Assembly (NCBI GenBank): GCA_012729475.1
Contig: JAAYDB010000117.1
Span: forward strand, 1 to 43,549
Source: Bacteroidota bacterium
Lineage (GTDB): Bacteria > Bacteroidota > Bacteroidia > Bacteroidales > VadinHA17
DNA length: 43,549 nucleotides
Reading direction: 5' to 3'
The notes under the pieces: generated by a model
Told to the model about the DNA's origin: nothing
Seen by the model: only the letters and a program-made list of their open reading frames with translations
Database searches by the model: none
Made by a program: the position numbers and the translations under genes
In this document: positions 35,436-43,549 of the stretch, in pieces
How the letters are laid out: each line of letters begins with the position of its first letter
Position numbering within the stretch: the first letter of the stretch is position 1

Positions 35436-36002
35436 TTATACCGGCCTGCTCTTGTGTATATACTGATTATCTGCCGGCATCCGTGATACTGCCTGTGCAG
35501 GACAGTTTACTGCTATTGAGCATTCGTTACAATTAACACAGATATCCTGTTTTATTTGCATGTAAAGTGATCCGTTACCAAAATCCTTACATCCTTTAAC
35601 ACATTTGGCACATCCATCACACAGATCTTCATCAATAGTATATTCAAAAAAGGGCTCTTCAACATACTTCCGTGTTATTGCACCTACAGGACACATCTGG
35701 ACTTCAGCACCTGTTCCAATACTTTTTGCTCCTTCTTTCAGATAGCCCCCGCATAAATCACAATAACCGCAAAGAGCATGTTCATGTACACATTTTGATG
35801 CAGAAGGTGTAAGAATACATGCTGTCTTGCATTCTCCACAGGCAATACATTTATAGGGATCAATCTGCCATACATATCCTTTTAAGGATGTATTTTTTGA
35901 GAGTAAAACTGGCAATCCTGCAAGAGGAACAACAGCCAAAAGCTTTCCAAATATCTTAACGAAACCTCTTCTTGATTCATATTTATTCTTCTCTTCCTTC
36001 AT
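35436..36002 (-). CDS. Tat-exported multi-cluster ferredoxin, NapG/MauM-like
   Basis: A 188-residue protein. I chose ATG at 36002 because it gives a Tat signal (SRRGFVK at residues 10-16, then a hydrophobic stretch to about 35) and a 4-bp ATGA overlap with the preceding gene. Four cluster-binding regions follow: Cys52/55/58/62, Cys78/81/84 with Cys71 or Cys104, Cys128/131/134/138 and Cys155/158/161/167. This matches NapG/MauM, periplasmic ferredoxins with four [4Fe-4S] clusters. It is expected to carry electrons between the NapH-like membrane protein and an exported partner, here most plausibly one of the propellers, which is inference. Confidence 0.88.
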   Translation of the reverse strand: MKEEKNKYESRRGFVKIFGKLLAVVPLAGLPVLLSKNTSLKGYVWQIDPYKCIACGECKTACILTPSASKCVHEHALCGYCDLCGGYLKEGAKSIGTGAEVQMCPVGAITRKYVEEPFFEYTIDEDLCDGCAKCVKGCKDFGNGSLYMQIKQDICVNCNECSIAVNCPAQAVSRMPADNQYIHKSRPV

Positions 36003-36184
36003 TTCTCTGTCTTTAAGTATTTGATACAATCGATCTCTCCCCTGCATATCCCTTTTCCTGGGCATGAAGAACATGTGCTTCCCTCAACAGTACGCTTGCC
36101 GAGAATAAGAGCCATTCCTGCCAGAAAGACACCAAAGACGATCCTCATCATGTCTTTAAGGAAATCACTTCTTTTTATTTTCAT
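35999..36184 (-). CDS. Small membrane-anchored protein with conserved-looking Cys cluster
   Basis: A 61-residue protein starting at the ATG at 36184; a TTG five codons upstream is possible. It has a short basic N-terminus, one hydrophobic segment (about residues 14-30, RIVFGVFLAGMALILGK), then Cys38, Cys41, Cys47 and Cys53 (TCSSCPGKGICRGEIDC). The tail would face the periplasm and could hold an iron-sulfur cluster or metal. Its stop overlaps the start of the Tat-ferredoxin gene by 4 bp, strong support that it is translated. I do not recognise the family. Confidence 0.7.
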   Translation of the reverse strand: MKIKRSDFLKDMMRIVFGVFLAGMALILGKRTVEGSTCSSCPGKGICRGEIDCIKYLKTEK

Positions 36185-36245
36185 GTTGCTTGTTTTCAAT
36201 ATATCTGTTATTCATTTACCTGTAGTTTAATTTATTTTATGTTTT

Positions 36246-37166
36246 TTATTTCCTTTGAAAAATGTATATTCTTGAATCAGCAGGATTTGCTCCATATATA
36301 AAATTCCCATCTGTTGTTACATCAAGAGGAGCAGAAGCTGAAAAATCGTTTTCTGAAGACACATATTCAATAAAATCACCATCTTCTCCAAGTATTTTGA
36401 TCCTGTTGATTCCCTTTTCAGCAGTCACAAAACCTGTTGTGTTTATTGAAAAATGAGCAGGATTACAACATCCGCAAAAGTAATCAGGTTCCGTTCCACT
36501 TTCTCCGAAAGACGAAATGAAACGACCGTCTGCAGTCCATTTTTCAATTCTATGCTTCCCTGTATGTGCCAGATATAACATATTGTCCTCTGTAAAACAG
36601 ATGTCAAAATAAGGACTTGGTATGATAAGTTTATCCTCAAAATGACCTATCATTGAACGTACTTCACCATCTTTTTTAAGAATAAAAACTATTTTGTTTC
36701 CGGCGTCAGCTACTGCCAGATAATCATTATTTGCAGAAACTGAAGTTATAATACTGTTTGCTTCATAAGGACCCCATTCATTTATTATTTCTCCATTTTC
36801 TGTACTTAAAACAAAAATAAGTTCCTGTGAAGTCGCAAAAAGGGAATCTCCACTTACTGTCAAAGCTGTAACAGGATATAATGTCTCAATTTGCCAAAGT
36901 TTATTCAGTTGATTGTCATAACTTATGATGAATGAATTCCCTCCGGCATATATCTTACCGTCAGGACCGGCAGATATAGCTTTCAGACCTTCGTTAACAT
37001 AAAAATTATTGATAATACTCCAACTATCTTCAGGAGGAACAATATTGACTCTCTCATTTGTCTCACCCGGTTTTCTGTTACTCCTGGAAGTATCAAGAAT
37101 AATATAACCAATGAATGTCAGGATTATGATGAGAGAGAACAGGGCTGTAATTTTCTTTTTAACCAT
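36246..37166 (-). CDS. NHL-type beta-propeller with signal anchor and CGCC motif
   Basis: A 306-residue protein. I chose ATG at 37166, which follows a good purine-rich site and the preceding stop; the in-frame TTG upstream overlaps that gene. A membrane anchor lies at about residues 7-25. The rest shows five to six NHL/SMP-30-like blades, such as GLKAISAGPDGKIYAGG and DICFTEDNMLYLAHTGKHRIEKW. A striking FCGCCNPAHF segment sits at residues 230-239 (Cys231, Cys233, Cys234, His238), which might bind a metal. Unlike its neighbours it lacks the GxLxW repeats of PQQ-type propellers. It is probably on the outer face of the cytoplasmic membrane. Confidence 0.82.
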   Translation of the reverse strand: MVKKKITALFSLIIILTFIGYIILDTSRSNRKPGETNERVNIVPPEDSWSIINNFYVNEGLKAISAGPDGKIYAGGNSFIISYDNQLNKLWQIETLYPVTALTVSGDSLFATSQELIFVLSTENGEIINEWGPYEANSIITSVSANNDYLAVADAGNKIVFILKKDGEVRSMIGHFEDKLIIPSPYFDICFTEDNMLYLAHTGKHRIEKWTADGRFISSFGESGTEPDYFCGCCNPAHFSINTTGFVTAEKGINRIKILGEDGDFIEYVSSENDFSASAPLDVTTDGNFIYGANPADSRIYIFQRK

Positions 37167-37167
37167 A

Positions 37168-38637
37168 TCATTCTCTTTTACCGATAAATAATGAGACAAG
37201 GTTATGTGAATCCCTCATCAGAAGGTAATTACCTGCCAGAGCCATTGGCCCCCATGTTTCAATTCCGTCCAGGATACTGTATTGTGACATAAGTACAGCA
37301 CCGGAAGATTCAAGTTTAAATATATACATATTTGCATCGTCATCAAGGAGGAACATTCTGTCTCCACTAACTATATATGGTCCCAGACCACGTCCATACC
37401 TGTTTTCTTTACCGCTTGTCCACACAGGAGTTCTCAAATCTGACACATTATAACAAACCAGTTGTTTTTTGAGCGGACCAGCATTTTCAGGCATTACGGT
37501 CCATAACAAATTTCCTGTGATTATTGGTGTGTGCTGGTCGCTTGAAGCACCTTCCATAGCTTTATGTGTCTCTATTACTGTTACTGAGAATGATGAGCCA
37601 TCATAATCAATTCGTAATCTTGCTCCTCCTGCTCCGTAACTCCCGAATACAGCAATATCATTATTTTCAAGAAGTACGGGAGAAGCAGCAGTCGTTGCAG
37701 GATTCCATTCATTTGTCTGCCACAACAATCTGCCTCTGTCATTATCTTCGGCTGATATGCCACATACTCCCCCCACAGCATTGTAAACATACATTTTCTT
37801 ACCGTGTATTTTCATTGGCATTATTGATCCATGAGACATCCTCAGGGTATCCGGGTTCGGTGTCCGCCATAATTCCTTCCCTGTAGCACAATCAATGCCG
37901 ATCATAAGAGCTTTCCCTCCAGGTGCGAGTACTGCAACACCATCATCTATTAAAGGACACTGACCAGTATACCAGTCTGGTGTTATTTTTCCTTTTATAG
38001 TACCTGGTATGCCAAACTCTTTCTCCATGTCCAGAGTCCAGATTAATTCTCCTGTAAGAGGATTGACACACATAACATGCGATCTTGGTCCAATTGATAC
38101 AAGATATTCGTCAGTTACTGCAGGTACTGTCCGGGAATAGCCATGATTTCGCTTAATATCAACCTCATACCATCGGCGCCATAACTCAATACCTGAGTTA
38201 AGAGAAAAACATCTGAGCATATCTGCCCTTATTCTCTCATTATAATCAAGAATATATACTCTTCCATTATGAACAGCCGGACCGGCATATCCTTCACCAA
38301 GTGTTAATGTCCATTCAACCGGAGGGCCTGTTGAATCCCATGTATCGTTAACAGGTATTGTATCATGGTTTATATTATCGAAGTTTGATCCTCTGAACCT
38401 TGGCCAGCTTCCGGGAACCATCTCATCCAAAGGATTCATATTACTAAATAACTCCCCAATTACAACAGTATCACTTTTTGGTTCTATTTTTGGCCTGTTG
38501 TCCATTCCTGCTATCCTTTTTTCGATTTCAGAAGGATAATGATCTCCACTATACCACCAGACGAGAGGTGTCAGGAAAAAAACTGCTGCTATTGCACCAA
38601 AAAAATATGTTTTTTTCTTTTTTTGATTAATTCGCAT
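37168..38637 (-). CDS. Signal-anchored PQQ-type beta-propeller protein
   Basis: A 489-residue protein with an N-terminal anchor (about residues 10-29, TYFFGAIAAVFFLTPLVWWY) and a propeller domain from about residue 75, opening with SWPRFRGSNFDN. Blade motifs include NSGIELWRRW, LTGELIWTLD and ATGKELWRTP. Extra loops make it longer than a minimal eight-bladed propeller. It ends 1 bp before the NHL-propeller start and begins 14 bp after the 441-residue propeller, so it is co-transcribed with both. Substrate, partner and PQQ content are unknown. Confidence 0.9.
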   Translation of the reverse strand: MRINQKKKKTYFFGAIAAVFFLTPLVWWYSGDHYPSEIEKRIAGMDNRPKIEPKSDTVVIGELFSNMNPLDEMVPGSWPRFRGSNFDNINHDTIPVNDTWDSTGPPVEWTLTLGEGYAGPAVHNGRVYILDYNERIRADMLRCFSLNSGIELWRRWYEVDIKRNHGYSRTVPAVTDEYLVSIGPRSHVMCVNPLTGELIWTLDMEKEFGIPGTIKGKITPDWYTGQCPLIDDGVAVLAPGGKALMIGIDCATGKELWRTPNPDTLRMSHGSIMPMKIHGKKMYVYNAVGGVCGISAEDNDRGRLLWQTNEWNPATTAASPVLLENNDIAVFGSYGAGGARLRIDYDGSSFSVTVIETHKAMEGASSDQHTPIITGNLLWTVMPENAGPLKKQLVCYNVSDLRTPVWTSGKENRYGRGLGPYIVSGDRMFLLDDDANMYIFKLESSGAVLMSQYSILDGIETWGPMALAGNYLLMRDSHNLVSLFIGKRE

Positions 38638-38651
38638 ATTATATAATAGGA

Positions 38652-39977
38652 TTAATCCTGTATGTTAAAAGCCATCAACGCCTCTCCATGCCTCAGGTAT
38701 AACACCCCGTTGTGAATAACCGGATGAGACCAGTATGGACCTGACCCTGCTCGTATACGGAAACTGCTTATAAGATCAAACTTTTCCGGTGAAGGTCTTA
38801 TTAATCCAACGTTGCCAGACCGTTCATCGTAGATATATAACAAGCCCTCAGCTGAAATAACAGAACCCTTACTGTGCCATTTCTCCTCCCACATTTTTTC
38901 TCCTGTTCTGGCATCCAGACAACACCAGTTCCCGTTATTATTATTAAGCCAGTTAGCCCCATATAAATATCCGTCGACCATTACTACACCTCCGTGATGC
39001 ACATCGAGATTTGTGTCGGTCCATTCGACAGAAGCTTTCCTTCCATTTTCAGTGAGAGCTATTAGTATACTCCCATGATCATAGCCTCCCGTAAAAAATA
39101 TCTTATCATTGAAAAACAATGGAGTCACACATAATATCTGACCATCATTTTCTTCCTTTTTGCCAAGGGCTTCATGATGATTTATTGTCCATAATATTTT
39201 ACCGTGAGAAACATCAACTCCAAAAATATATCTTGGCGTAACATTAACAAGCAGTTTGTAATCATTGTAATTAATTAATACCGGAGAGATATAAGAAGGA
39301 GGGACACCCAGGCTTTCTGTTTTCCAGATTAAGTCGCCATTGTGTTTATTCAGGGCAATAGTTGTTGTTTCGTGTCCGCCCGGTGTAAAGTAAAGCTTAT
39401 CTCCATCAATAAGTAAAGCTTCTGCTATACCCCAGGATCCATAAGTTCCTTTATAAATTTCACTGGCTTTCACTGACCAGATTATTTCTCCTGAAATTCC
39501 GTCAATACAGGCCAGATCCCCATAGCCACTGGATACATAAACTCTTTCACCTTCTACAGTAGGAGTACAGCGCGATTCCGGATAAGAATCCCTCCATATC
39601 CTTCCGTATGGAGTTTTCCATTTTATTTTACCGTATTCATCAAGAGCGAAAAGAAAATCATTGGTATCATCGCATCCTGTAATATAAATGGTATTATTCC
39701 CGAATGAGACAGAAGAATGACCTTTCAATAATTCCACATTTTTCCATATCATCGAAAGTCCCTGTTCCGGCCATTCTTTTAGTAAACCTTCTTCTGAAGA
39801 AACTCCGCTTCTGTTCTCTTCTCTCCATCCATATATTAATACATCAGGGGATATATTTACTTTACCTCCTGACACATCAGGTGATCCTGACGGAGCTGCA
39901 CCTAATAATCTGAATATAGCAAAGATAATGGCACAAACCGCAATGAAAAGGGCGGATATCACTAATGTCTTTTTCAT
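38652..39977 (-). CDS. Signal-anchored PQQ-type beta-propeller protein, paralogue A
   Basis: A 441-residue protein with a signal anchor (about residues 4-25) and a PQQ-type propeller. It opens with YGWREENRSGV and LLKEWPEQGLSMIW, and carries blade motifs ISGEIIWSV, HNGDLIWKT, SHGKILWTI and RTGEKMWEE. It is similar along its whole length to the 417-residue protein encoded upstream: both share the segments SAEGLLYI/SADGMLYI, ERSGNVGLI/ERTGNVGLV and GSGPYWSHPV/GSGPYWAHPV. The pair looks like a tandem duplication. It sits 117 bp after its paralogue and 14 bp before the next propeller gene. Confidence 0.9.
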   Translation of the reverse strand: MKKTLVISALFIAVCAIIFAIFRLLGAAPSGSPDVSGGKVNISPDVLIYGWREENRSGVSSEEGLLKEWPEQGLSMIWKNVELLKGHSSVSFGNNTIYITGCDDTNDFLFALDEYGKIKWKTPYGRIWRDSYPESRCTPTVEGERVYVSSGYGDLACIDGISGEIIWSVKASEIYKGTYGSWGIAEALLIDGDKLYFTPGGHETTTIALNKHNGDLIWKTESLGVPPSYISPVLINYNDYKLLVNVTPRYIFGVDVSHGKILWTINHHEALGKKEENDGQILCVTPLFFNDKIFFTGGYDHGSILIALTENGRKASVEWTDTNLDVHHGGVVMVDGYLYGANWLNNNNGNWCCLDARTGEKMWEEKWHSKGSVISAEGLLYIYDERSGNVGLIRPSPEKFDLISSFRIRAGSGPYWSHPVIHNGVLYLRHGEALMAFNIQD

Positions 39978-40094
39978 ATTTGTTATATTTTATATTTTAA
40001 AACCGTTATTATTCAGATCAGGCATTTCCATTATCGTAAAATAAAACGGATTAACGCACCTTACTATTTAAGACATGAAATACTTGTAAATTGT

Positions 40095-41348
40095 TCATTT
40101 TGCACTGATTGAATATACAGCAAGGTATTCTCCATGCCTTATGAACAATCTGCCTTTGTTAATCACAGGATGGGCCCAATATGGCCCAGAACCTTTTATA
40201 ATACGGAAATGGCTTATAACATCCAGTTCGCGGGAAGAGGGTTTTACAAGTCCTACATTGCCAGTCCTTTCTTCCATAATATATAACATGCCATCAGCAG
40301 AAATAATTGAACCTTTATTATGCCAGGAATTTACCCACATTGTTTTTCCTGACTCCCAGTCAACACATATCCATTTCCCGCTCGAATTATTATCATGAGT
40401 TGAGCTGAAAACAAAATTACCAAGAAGTACTGCACCTCCTACATGAGGAGTCAGTTCACTGTTAGTCCAGACAACAGTCGGATCACCTGTTTTATTTAAC
40501 TTTAGTTTAACCGCCACCTGAGAATAGCCATTGGGAACCAAAAGATACCCATCACGGTAAAGAGGAGTATTTGTGTGATTTCTCCGTCCGCCCCTTTGTG
40601 AGTTTAAACCCTCATAATAATATTTCCACAAAAGTTTTCCATTACTGGTGTCAATTGCAAGAATATGGCCAACTGATACCGTAATCAGAATCTTCTGTCC
40701 ATTAAAATCAATTAGCAAGGGATTAACATACTGAGTACCCTCATTAATAGCAAGTGTTTCCCATATAACTCTACCGTCAGCAATATTAAAGGCAACTGCC
40801 GCTGCCATATTGCCCCCTGGTACACCTATTACCTTATTATCAACAATAACAGGTGTTTCGGATATCCCAAAACGGGGATGCGATGCTTTATATTTATTAA
40901 AATAATTAACTGACCAGATAATTTTTCCGTTGGTATTTAAACATACCAGGTCGCCCTGTCCACTTATTACCAGGATCCTGTTACCGGCCATAACAGGTGT
41001 GCCTCTTGAGTCGGGATAATTACTGTCAGATGCTTTACCATAAATGGTTTCCCATATTTTTTTCCCAGTCTGTGTAAATGCTGAAATAACATCATTGTCA
41101 CCCTTACGACCAGTAATATAAATTGCATCTGAAGTAATAAGGGGACTGGAGAATCCTGTTCCTGCATCATCTATATCCCATAACAAAACAGGCCCTGATT
41201 CCGGCCACGTTTTCATAAGATTAGTCTCATTATATATTCCTGACCTTTCAATTCCGCGCCACCCATCATATATCTGTGCTGATGTGTCCTCCCACAAACC
41301 TGCCAGTAAGAAGAATACTATTTGTATAATAAGAGTAAATTTTTTCAT
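40095..41348 (-). CDS. Exported PQQ-type beta-propeller protein, paralogue B
   Basis: A 417-residue protein with a cleavable signal peptide (residues 1-25, ending in TSAQ) and a PQQ-type propeller. The opening YDGWRGIERSGIYNE ... WPESGPVLLWDI matches a common start of exported PQQ-propeller proteins in Bacteroidota and planctomycetes. Blade motifs include TGKKIWET, NGKIIWSV, NGKLLWKYY and SGKTMWVNS. It is the first gene of the 14-gene minus-strand run and is divergent from asnB across a 409-bp AT-rich spacer. It shows neither heme-binding CxxCH nor the vicinal Cys pair of quinoprotein alcohol dehydrogenases, so a classic quinoprotein dehydrogenase is unlikely. Confidence 0.9.
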   Translation of the reverse strand: MKKFTLIIQIVFFLLAGLWEDTSAQIYDGWRGIERSGIYNETNLMKTWPESGPVLLWDIDDAGTGFSSPLITSDAIYITGRKGDNDVISAFTQTGKKIWETIYGKASDSNYPDSRGTPVMAGNRILVISGQGDLVCLNTNGKIIWSVNYFNKYKASHPRFGISETPVIVDNKVIGVPGGNMAAAVAFNIADGRVIWETLAINEGTQYVNPLLIDFNGQKILITVSVGHILAIDTSNGKLLWKYYYEGLNSQRGGRRNHTNTPLYRDGYLLVPNGYSQVAVKLKLNKTGDPTVVWTNSELTPHVGGAVLLGNFVFSSTHDNNSSGKWICVDWESGKTMWVNSWHNKGSIISADGMLYIMEERTGNVGLVKPSSRELDVISHFRIIKGSGPYWAHPVINKGRLFIRHGEYLAVYSISAK

Positions 41349-41757
41349 GTTTAAGTTATTTTATCAATAACACTATATCATCTATTAACAATAACGGTAT
41401 TTATTTCTGCGCAATATAAAATATTAAGGATAAAACCAAGTCTTTAATACCCTGTATTACAATTTTTTTAAGAATATTTTAATGATTTTTAACAACCTGT
41501 TTTTTTCATCCTACTATCTATCCGAATATCATCTTGCCGATTAATGTGAATGGACGGGATTAGCAATTTTTATTATTAATATTATTAACACTAAAGAGCC
41601 TTATAGTTATTTTATGTTATTTAATAAATTTAAATACTTAATAATATATATTATAATATTACATATAATTAATATTATATTTTTTATTACAAAAATATAT
41701 TATAGTTTTGCAGGAAGAAAAGAAAAGAATAGGATTGTTCAATTAAATAAATGAAAC
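41349..41757. other. Divergent AT-rich intergenic region between the propeller operon and asnB
   Basis: The 409-bp spacer between the first propeller gene (minus) and asnB (plus). From about 41575 to 41720 it is almost entirely A and T. The asnB promoter box lies at its right end. I could not find an exact TAnnTTTG box for the minus-strand operon. No ORF or structured RNA is apparent. Confidence 0.6.
41703..41710 (+). promoter_or_regulatory. Candidate -7 promoter box of asnB
   Basis: TAGTTTTG matches the Bacteroidota -7 consensus TAnnTTTG exactly and lies 47 bp before the asnB start codon. The matching -33 TTTG is not clear; only T-runs are present at that distance. Confidence 0.45.
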
Positions 41758-43422
41758 ATGTGTGGAATAGTAGGAGTATTTGATATAAAAAGTGATTACA
41801 ATGAATTGCGTAGTGTTGTGTTGACAATGGCGGGGAGATTAAGGCACAGAGGGCCTGACTGGTCAGGTATTTTTTGCAGTGAGAAAGCTATACTGTCACA
41901 TGAGAGGCTTTCCATAGTGGATCCAGTATCAGGAGGACAACCGTTGATAAGCAGTGATGGCAATCTGGTTCTTGCCGTAAACGGTGAAATATATAACCAT
42001 CGGGAAATACGGGAACGGTACAAAGATTCGTACGAATTCAGGACGCAATCCGATTGTGAAGTAATACTTCCCCTTTATCAGGAAAAAGGACCCGCTTTTC
42101 TGGAAGATCTGAATGGAATATTTGCCTTTGCTCTTTACGACAGGCAAAAGGATATTTATCTCATAGCCCGTGATCATATTGGAATAGTCCCTCTATATAT
42201 GGGCAGGGATATATACGGAAATTTTCATGTTGCATCTGAACTGAAAGCTCTTGAAGGTGTATGTAATAAGTATGAGGAGTTTACTCCGGGTCATTATCTG
42301 TATAGTCCTGACGGTGTATTAAAAAAATGGCACGAACGTGACTGGATGACTTATGAAGCTGTAGCTGACAATAAAACATCCATACAGGATCTTAAGCTTG
42401 CGCTTGAAGCTGCTGTACACAGACAATTAATGACGGATGTACCTTATGGAGTTCTTCTTTCTGGTGGACTCGATTCGTCAATTATTTCTGCAATCACAAA
42501 AAAATATGCATCAAAAAGAATTGAGACAAATGATAAATGTGAGGCCTGGTGGCCCCAGTTGCATTCTTTTGCCATTGGCCTGCAGGGCTCTCCTGATCTT
42601 ATATCTGCAAAAATGGTTGCTACCCACATAGGAACCATTCATCATGAAGTAAATTTTTCCCTCCAGGAAGGTCTGGATGCCCTGAGAGATGTAATTTATC
42701 ATATTGAAACATACGACGTTACAACAGTAAGGGCTTCGACCCCGATGTACCTGATAGCAAGGGTTATAAAATCAATGGGGATTAAAATGGTACTCTCCGG
42801 TGAAGGTGCAGATGAAGTTTTCGGAGGATATCTTTATTTTCATAAAGCTCCAAATCCCCGTGAATTTCACACCGAAACTGTAAGAAAATTAAGCCGTCTG
42901 AGTAAATATGATTGTCTACGTGCCAATAAATCACTTGCTTCCTGGGGTGTTGAAGGACGTGTACCCTTCCTCGACAAGGAATTCCTGGATGTAGCCATGA
43001 GATTGAACCCTGCTGACAAAATGGCTACTGACGGAAGAATCGAAAAATGGGTTCTGCGAAAGGCCTTTGAGGATTATCTTCCTCATAATATTGCCTGGAG
43101 ACAGAAAGAACAGTTTTCTGACGGAGTGGGATACCTTTGGATTGATACCCTTAGAGCACTGGCAGATAAGGAAATCTCAGACGAAAAACTAAAAAATGCA
43201 AAATACAGATTCCCACTAAACCCTCCTTTATCAAAAGAAGAATATCTATACAGATCAATATTTACAGAGCATTTTCCTTCAGATTCTGCTTCTGCCTGTA
43301 TTCCTTCTTCACATTCAATAGCATGCAGCACCTCCGAAGCTCTTGCATGGGATACCGGATTTTCTAATTTTATTGACCCATCAGGAAGAGCTGTTAAGAA
43401 TGTTCATGTAGCTTCTTATTAA
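41758..43422 (+). CDS. asnB: Asparagine synthase B (glutamine-hydrolysing)
   Basis: A 554-residue enzyme, the same length as E. coli AsnB, making asparagine from aspartate, glutamine and ATP. The start at 41758 is fixed by the N-terminal MCGIVGVF: Cys2 must become the first residue to act as the glutaminase nucleophile. Class II glutaminase signatures follow (RLRHRGPDWSG, HERLSIVD, AVNGEIYNH). The synthetase domain has the PP-loop LLSGGLDSS near residues 232-240, then LSGEGADEVFGGYLYFHKAP and WGVEGRVPFLD. It is intact and complete. It is divergent from the propeller operon with no evident functional link. Confidence 0.96.
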   Translation: MCGIVGVFDIKSDYNELRSVVLTMAGRLRHRGPDWSGIFCSEKAILSHERLSIVDPVSGGQPLISSDGNLVLAVNGEIYNHREIRERYKDSYEFRTQSDCEVILPLYQEKGPAFLEDLNGIFAFALYDRQKDIYLIARDHIGIVPLYMGRDIYGNFHVASELKALEGVCNKYEEFTPGHYLYSPDGVLKKWHERDWMTYEAVADNKTSIQDLKLALEAAVHRQLMTDVPYGVLLSGGLDSSIISAITKKYASKRIETNDKCEAWWPQLHSFAIGLQGSPDLISAKMVATHIGTIHHEVNFSLQEGLDALRDVIYHIETYDVTTVRASTPMYLIARVIKSMGIKMVLSGEGADEVFGGYLYFHKAPNPREFHTETVRKLSRLSKYDCLRANKSLASWGVEGRVPFLDKEFLDVAMRLNPADKMATDGRIEKWVLRKAFEDYLPHNIAWRQKEQFSDGVGYLWIDTLRALADKEISDEKLKNAKYRFPLNPPLSKEEYLYRSIFTEHFPSDSASACIPSSHSIACSTSEALAWDTGFSNFIDPSGRAVKNVHVASY

Positions 43423-43460
43423 TTTTATTATTTTTGAACAAATAAACAGATGCGGCAGAT

Positions 43461-43547
43461 ATGAATGATAATGATAGCGATTATACACTCAAAATAATTC
43501 TGTGGCTGATTCTTTTTTTTGTTTTTGGAATAGTCATAATTACATAA
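43461..43547 (+). CDS. Possible 28-residue single-span membrane peptide
   Basis: ATG to TAA encodes MNDNDSDYTLKIILWLILFF and eight further residues: an acidic N-terminus followed by one hydrophobic segment of about 18 residues. It lies 38 bp after asnB at the window edge. The composition fits small membrane proteins, but so short an ORF may arise by chance. Confidence 0.35.
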   Translation: MNDNDSDYTLKIILWLILFFVFGIVIIT

Positions 43548-43549
43548 AC

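Noticed and set aside
27734-41348. Heme c binding in the redox locus
   Set aside because: No CxxCH motif occurs in any of these proteins. Sequences such as CMHCDC and CGCCNPAH do not match.
37168-41348. Classic quinoprotein dehydrogenase (methanol or glucose type)
   Set aside because: The vicinal Cys pair and dehydrogenase signature segments were not seen; the proteins look like BamB-type PQQ-repeat propellers.

Overview
The window looks like a chromosomal segment of a Bacteroidota bacterium, probably Bacteroidales or Marinilabiliales-like. The reasons are a complete Bat (aerotolerance) operon in the usual Bacteroidota order, few Shine-Dalgarno sites, TAnnTTTG-type -7 boxes, Bacteroidota-style lipoprotein and DUF4105 genes, and an AT-rich composition. 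I saw no rRNA, tRNA, CRISPR array, transposase, integrase or phage gene.

Layout. (1) 182-3099: an exported-looking protein-isoaspartate methyltransferase and an M50 site-2-type protease on the minus strand, then a DUF4105 membrane protein on the plus strand. (2) 3230-11536: the Bat operon, moxR - DUF58 - small membrane protein - batA - batB - batC - batD - batE, followed by a small lipoprotein. (3) 12089-16528, minus: a likely operon of a KamA-type lysine 2,3-aminomutase, two D-Ala-D-Ala-ligase-like ATP-grasp enzymes and a GNAT acetyltransferase, with ung downstream. It could make an acetylated or peptide-linked beta-lysine compound. (4) 16695-18218, minus: arfB, an EamA transporter and a 56-codon secreted ORF resembling the start of an alpha-L-rhamnosidase. 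(5) 18354-22291, plus: L-rhamnose uptake and catabolism (rhaT, rhaA, rhaB-like kinase). (6) 22294-41348, minus: about 19 kb and 14 closely spaced genes. (7) 41758-43422, plus: asparagine synthase B, then a 28-codon membrane ORF at the edge.

Region 6 is the most striking part. In transcription order it encodes three membrane- or export-targeted PQQ-type beta-propellers, an NHL-type propeller, a small Cys-containing protein, a Tat-exported multi-cluster ferredoxin (NapG/MauM-like), a membrane polyferredoxin (NapH/NosR-like), a membrane-anchored propeller, a NuoE-NuoF fusion with ferredoxin tail, a NuoG/HydA-like iron-sulfur protein without a catalytic domain, another exported propeller, a GT4 glycosyltransferase, a LolD-like ATPase and a 1110-residue FtsX-like permease. 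The parts suggest an electron path from cytoplasmic NAD(P)H through iron-sulfur proteins to the membrane and periplasm, combined with envelope export or glycan functions. I know of no characterised system with this composition. The combined function is inference.
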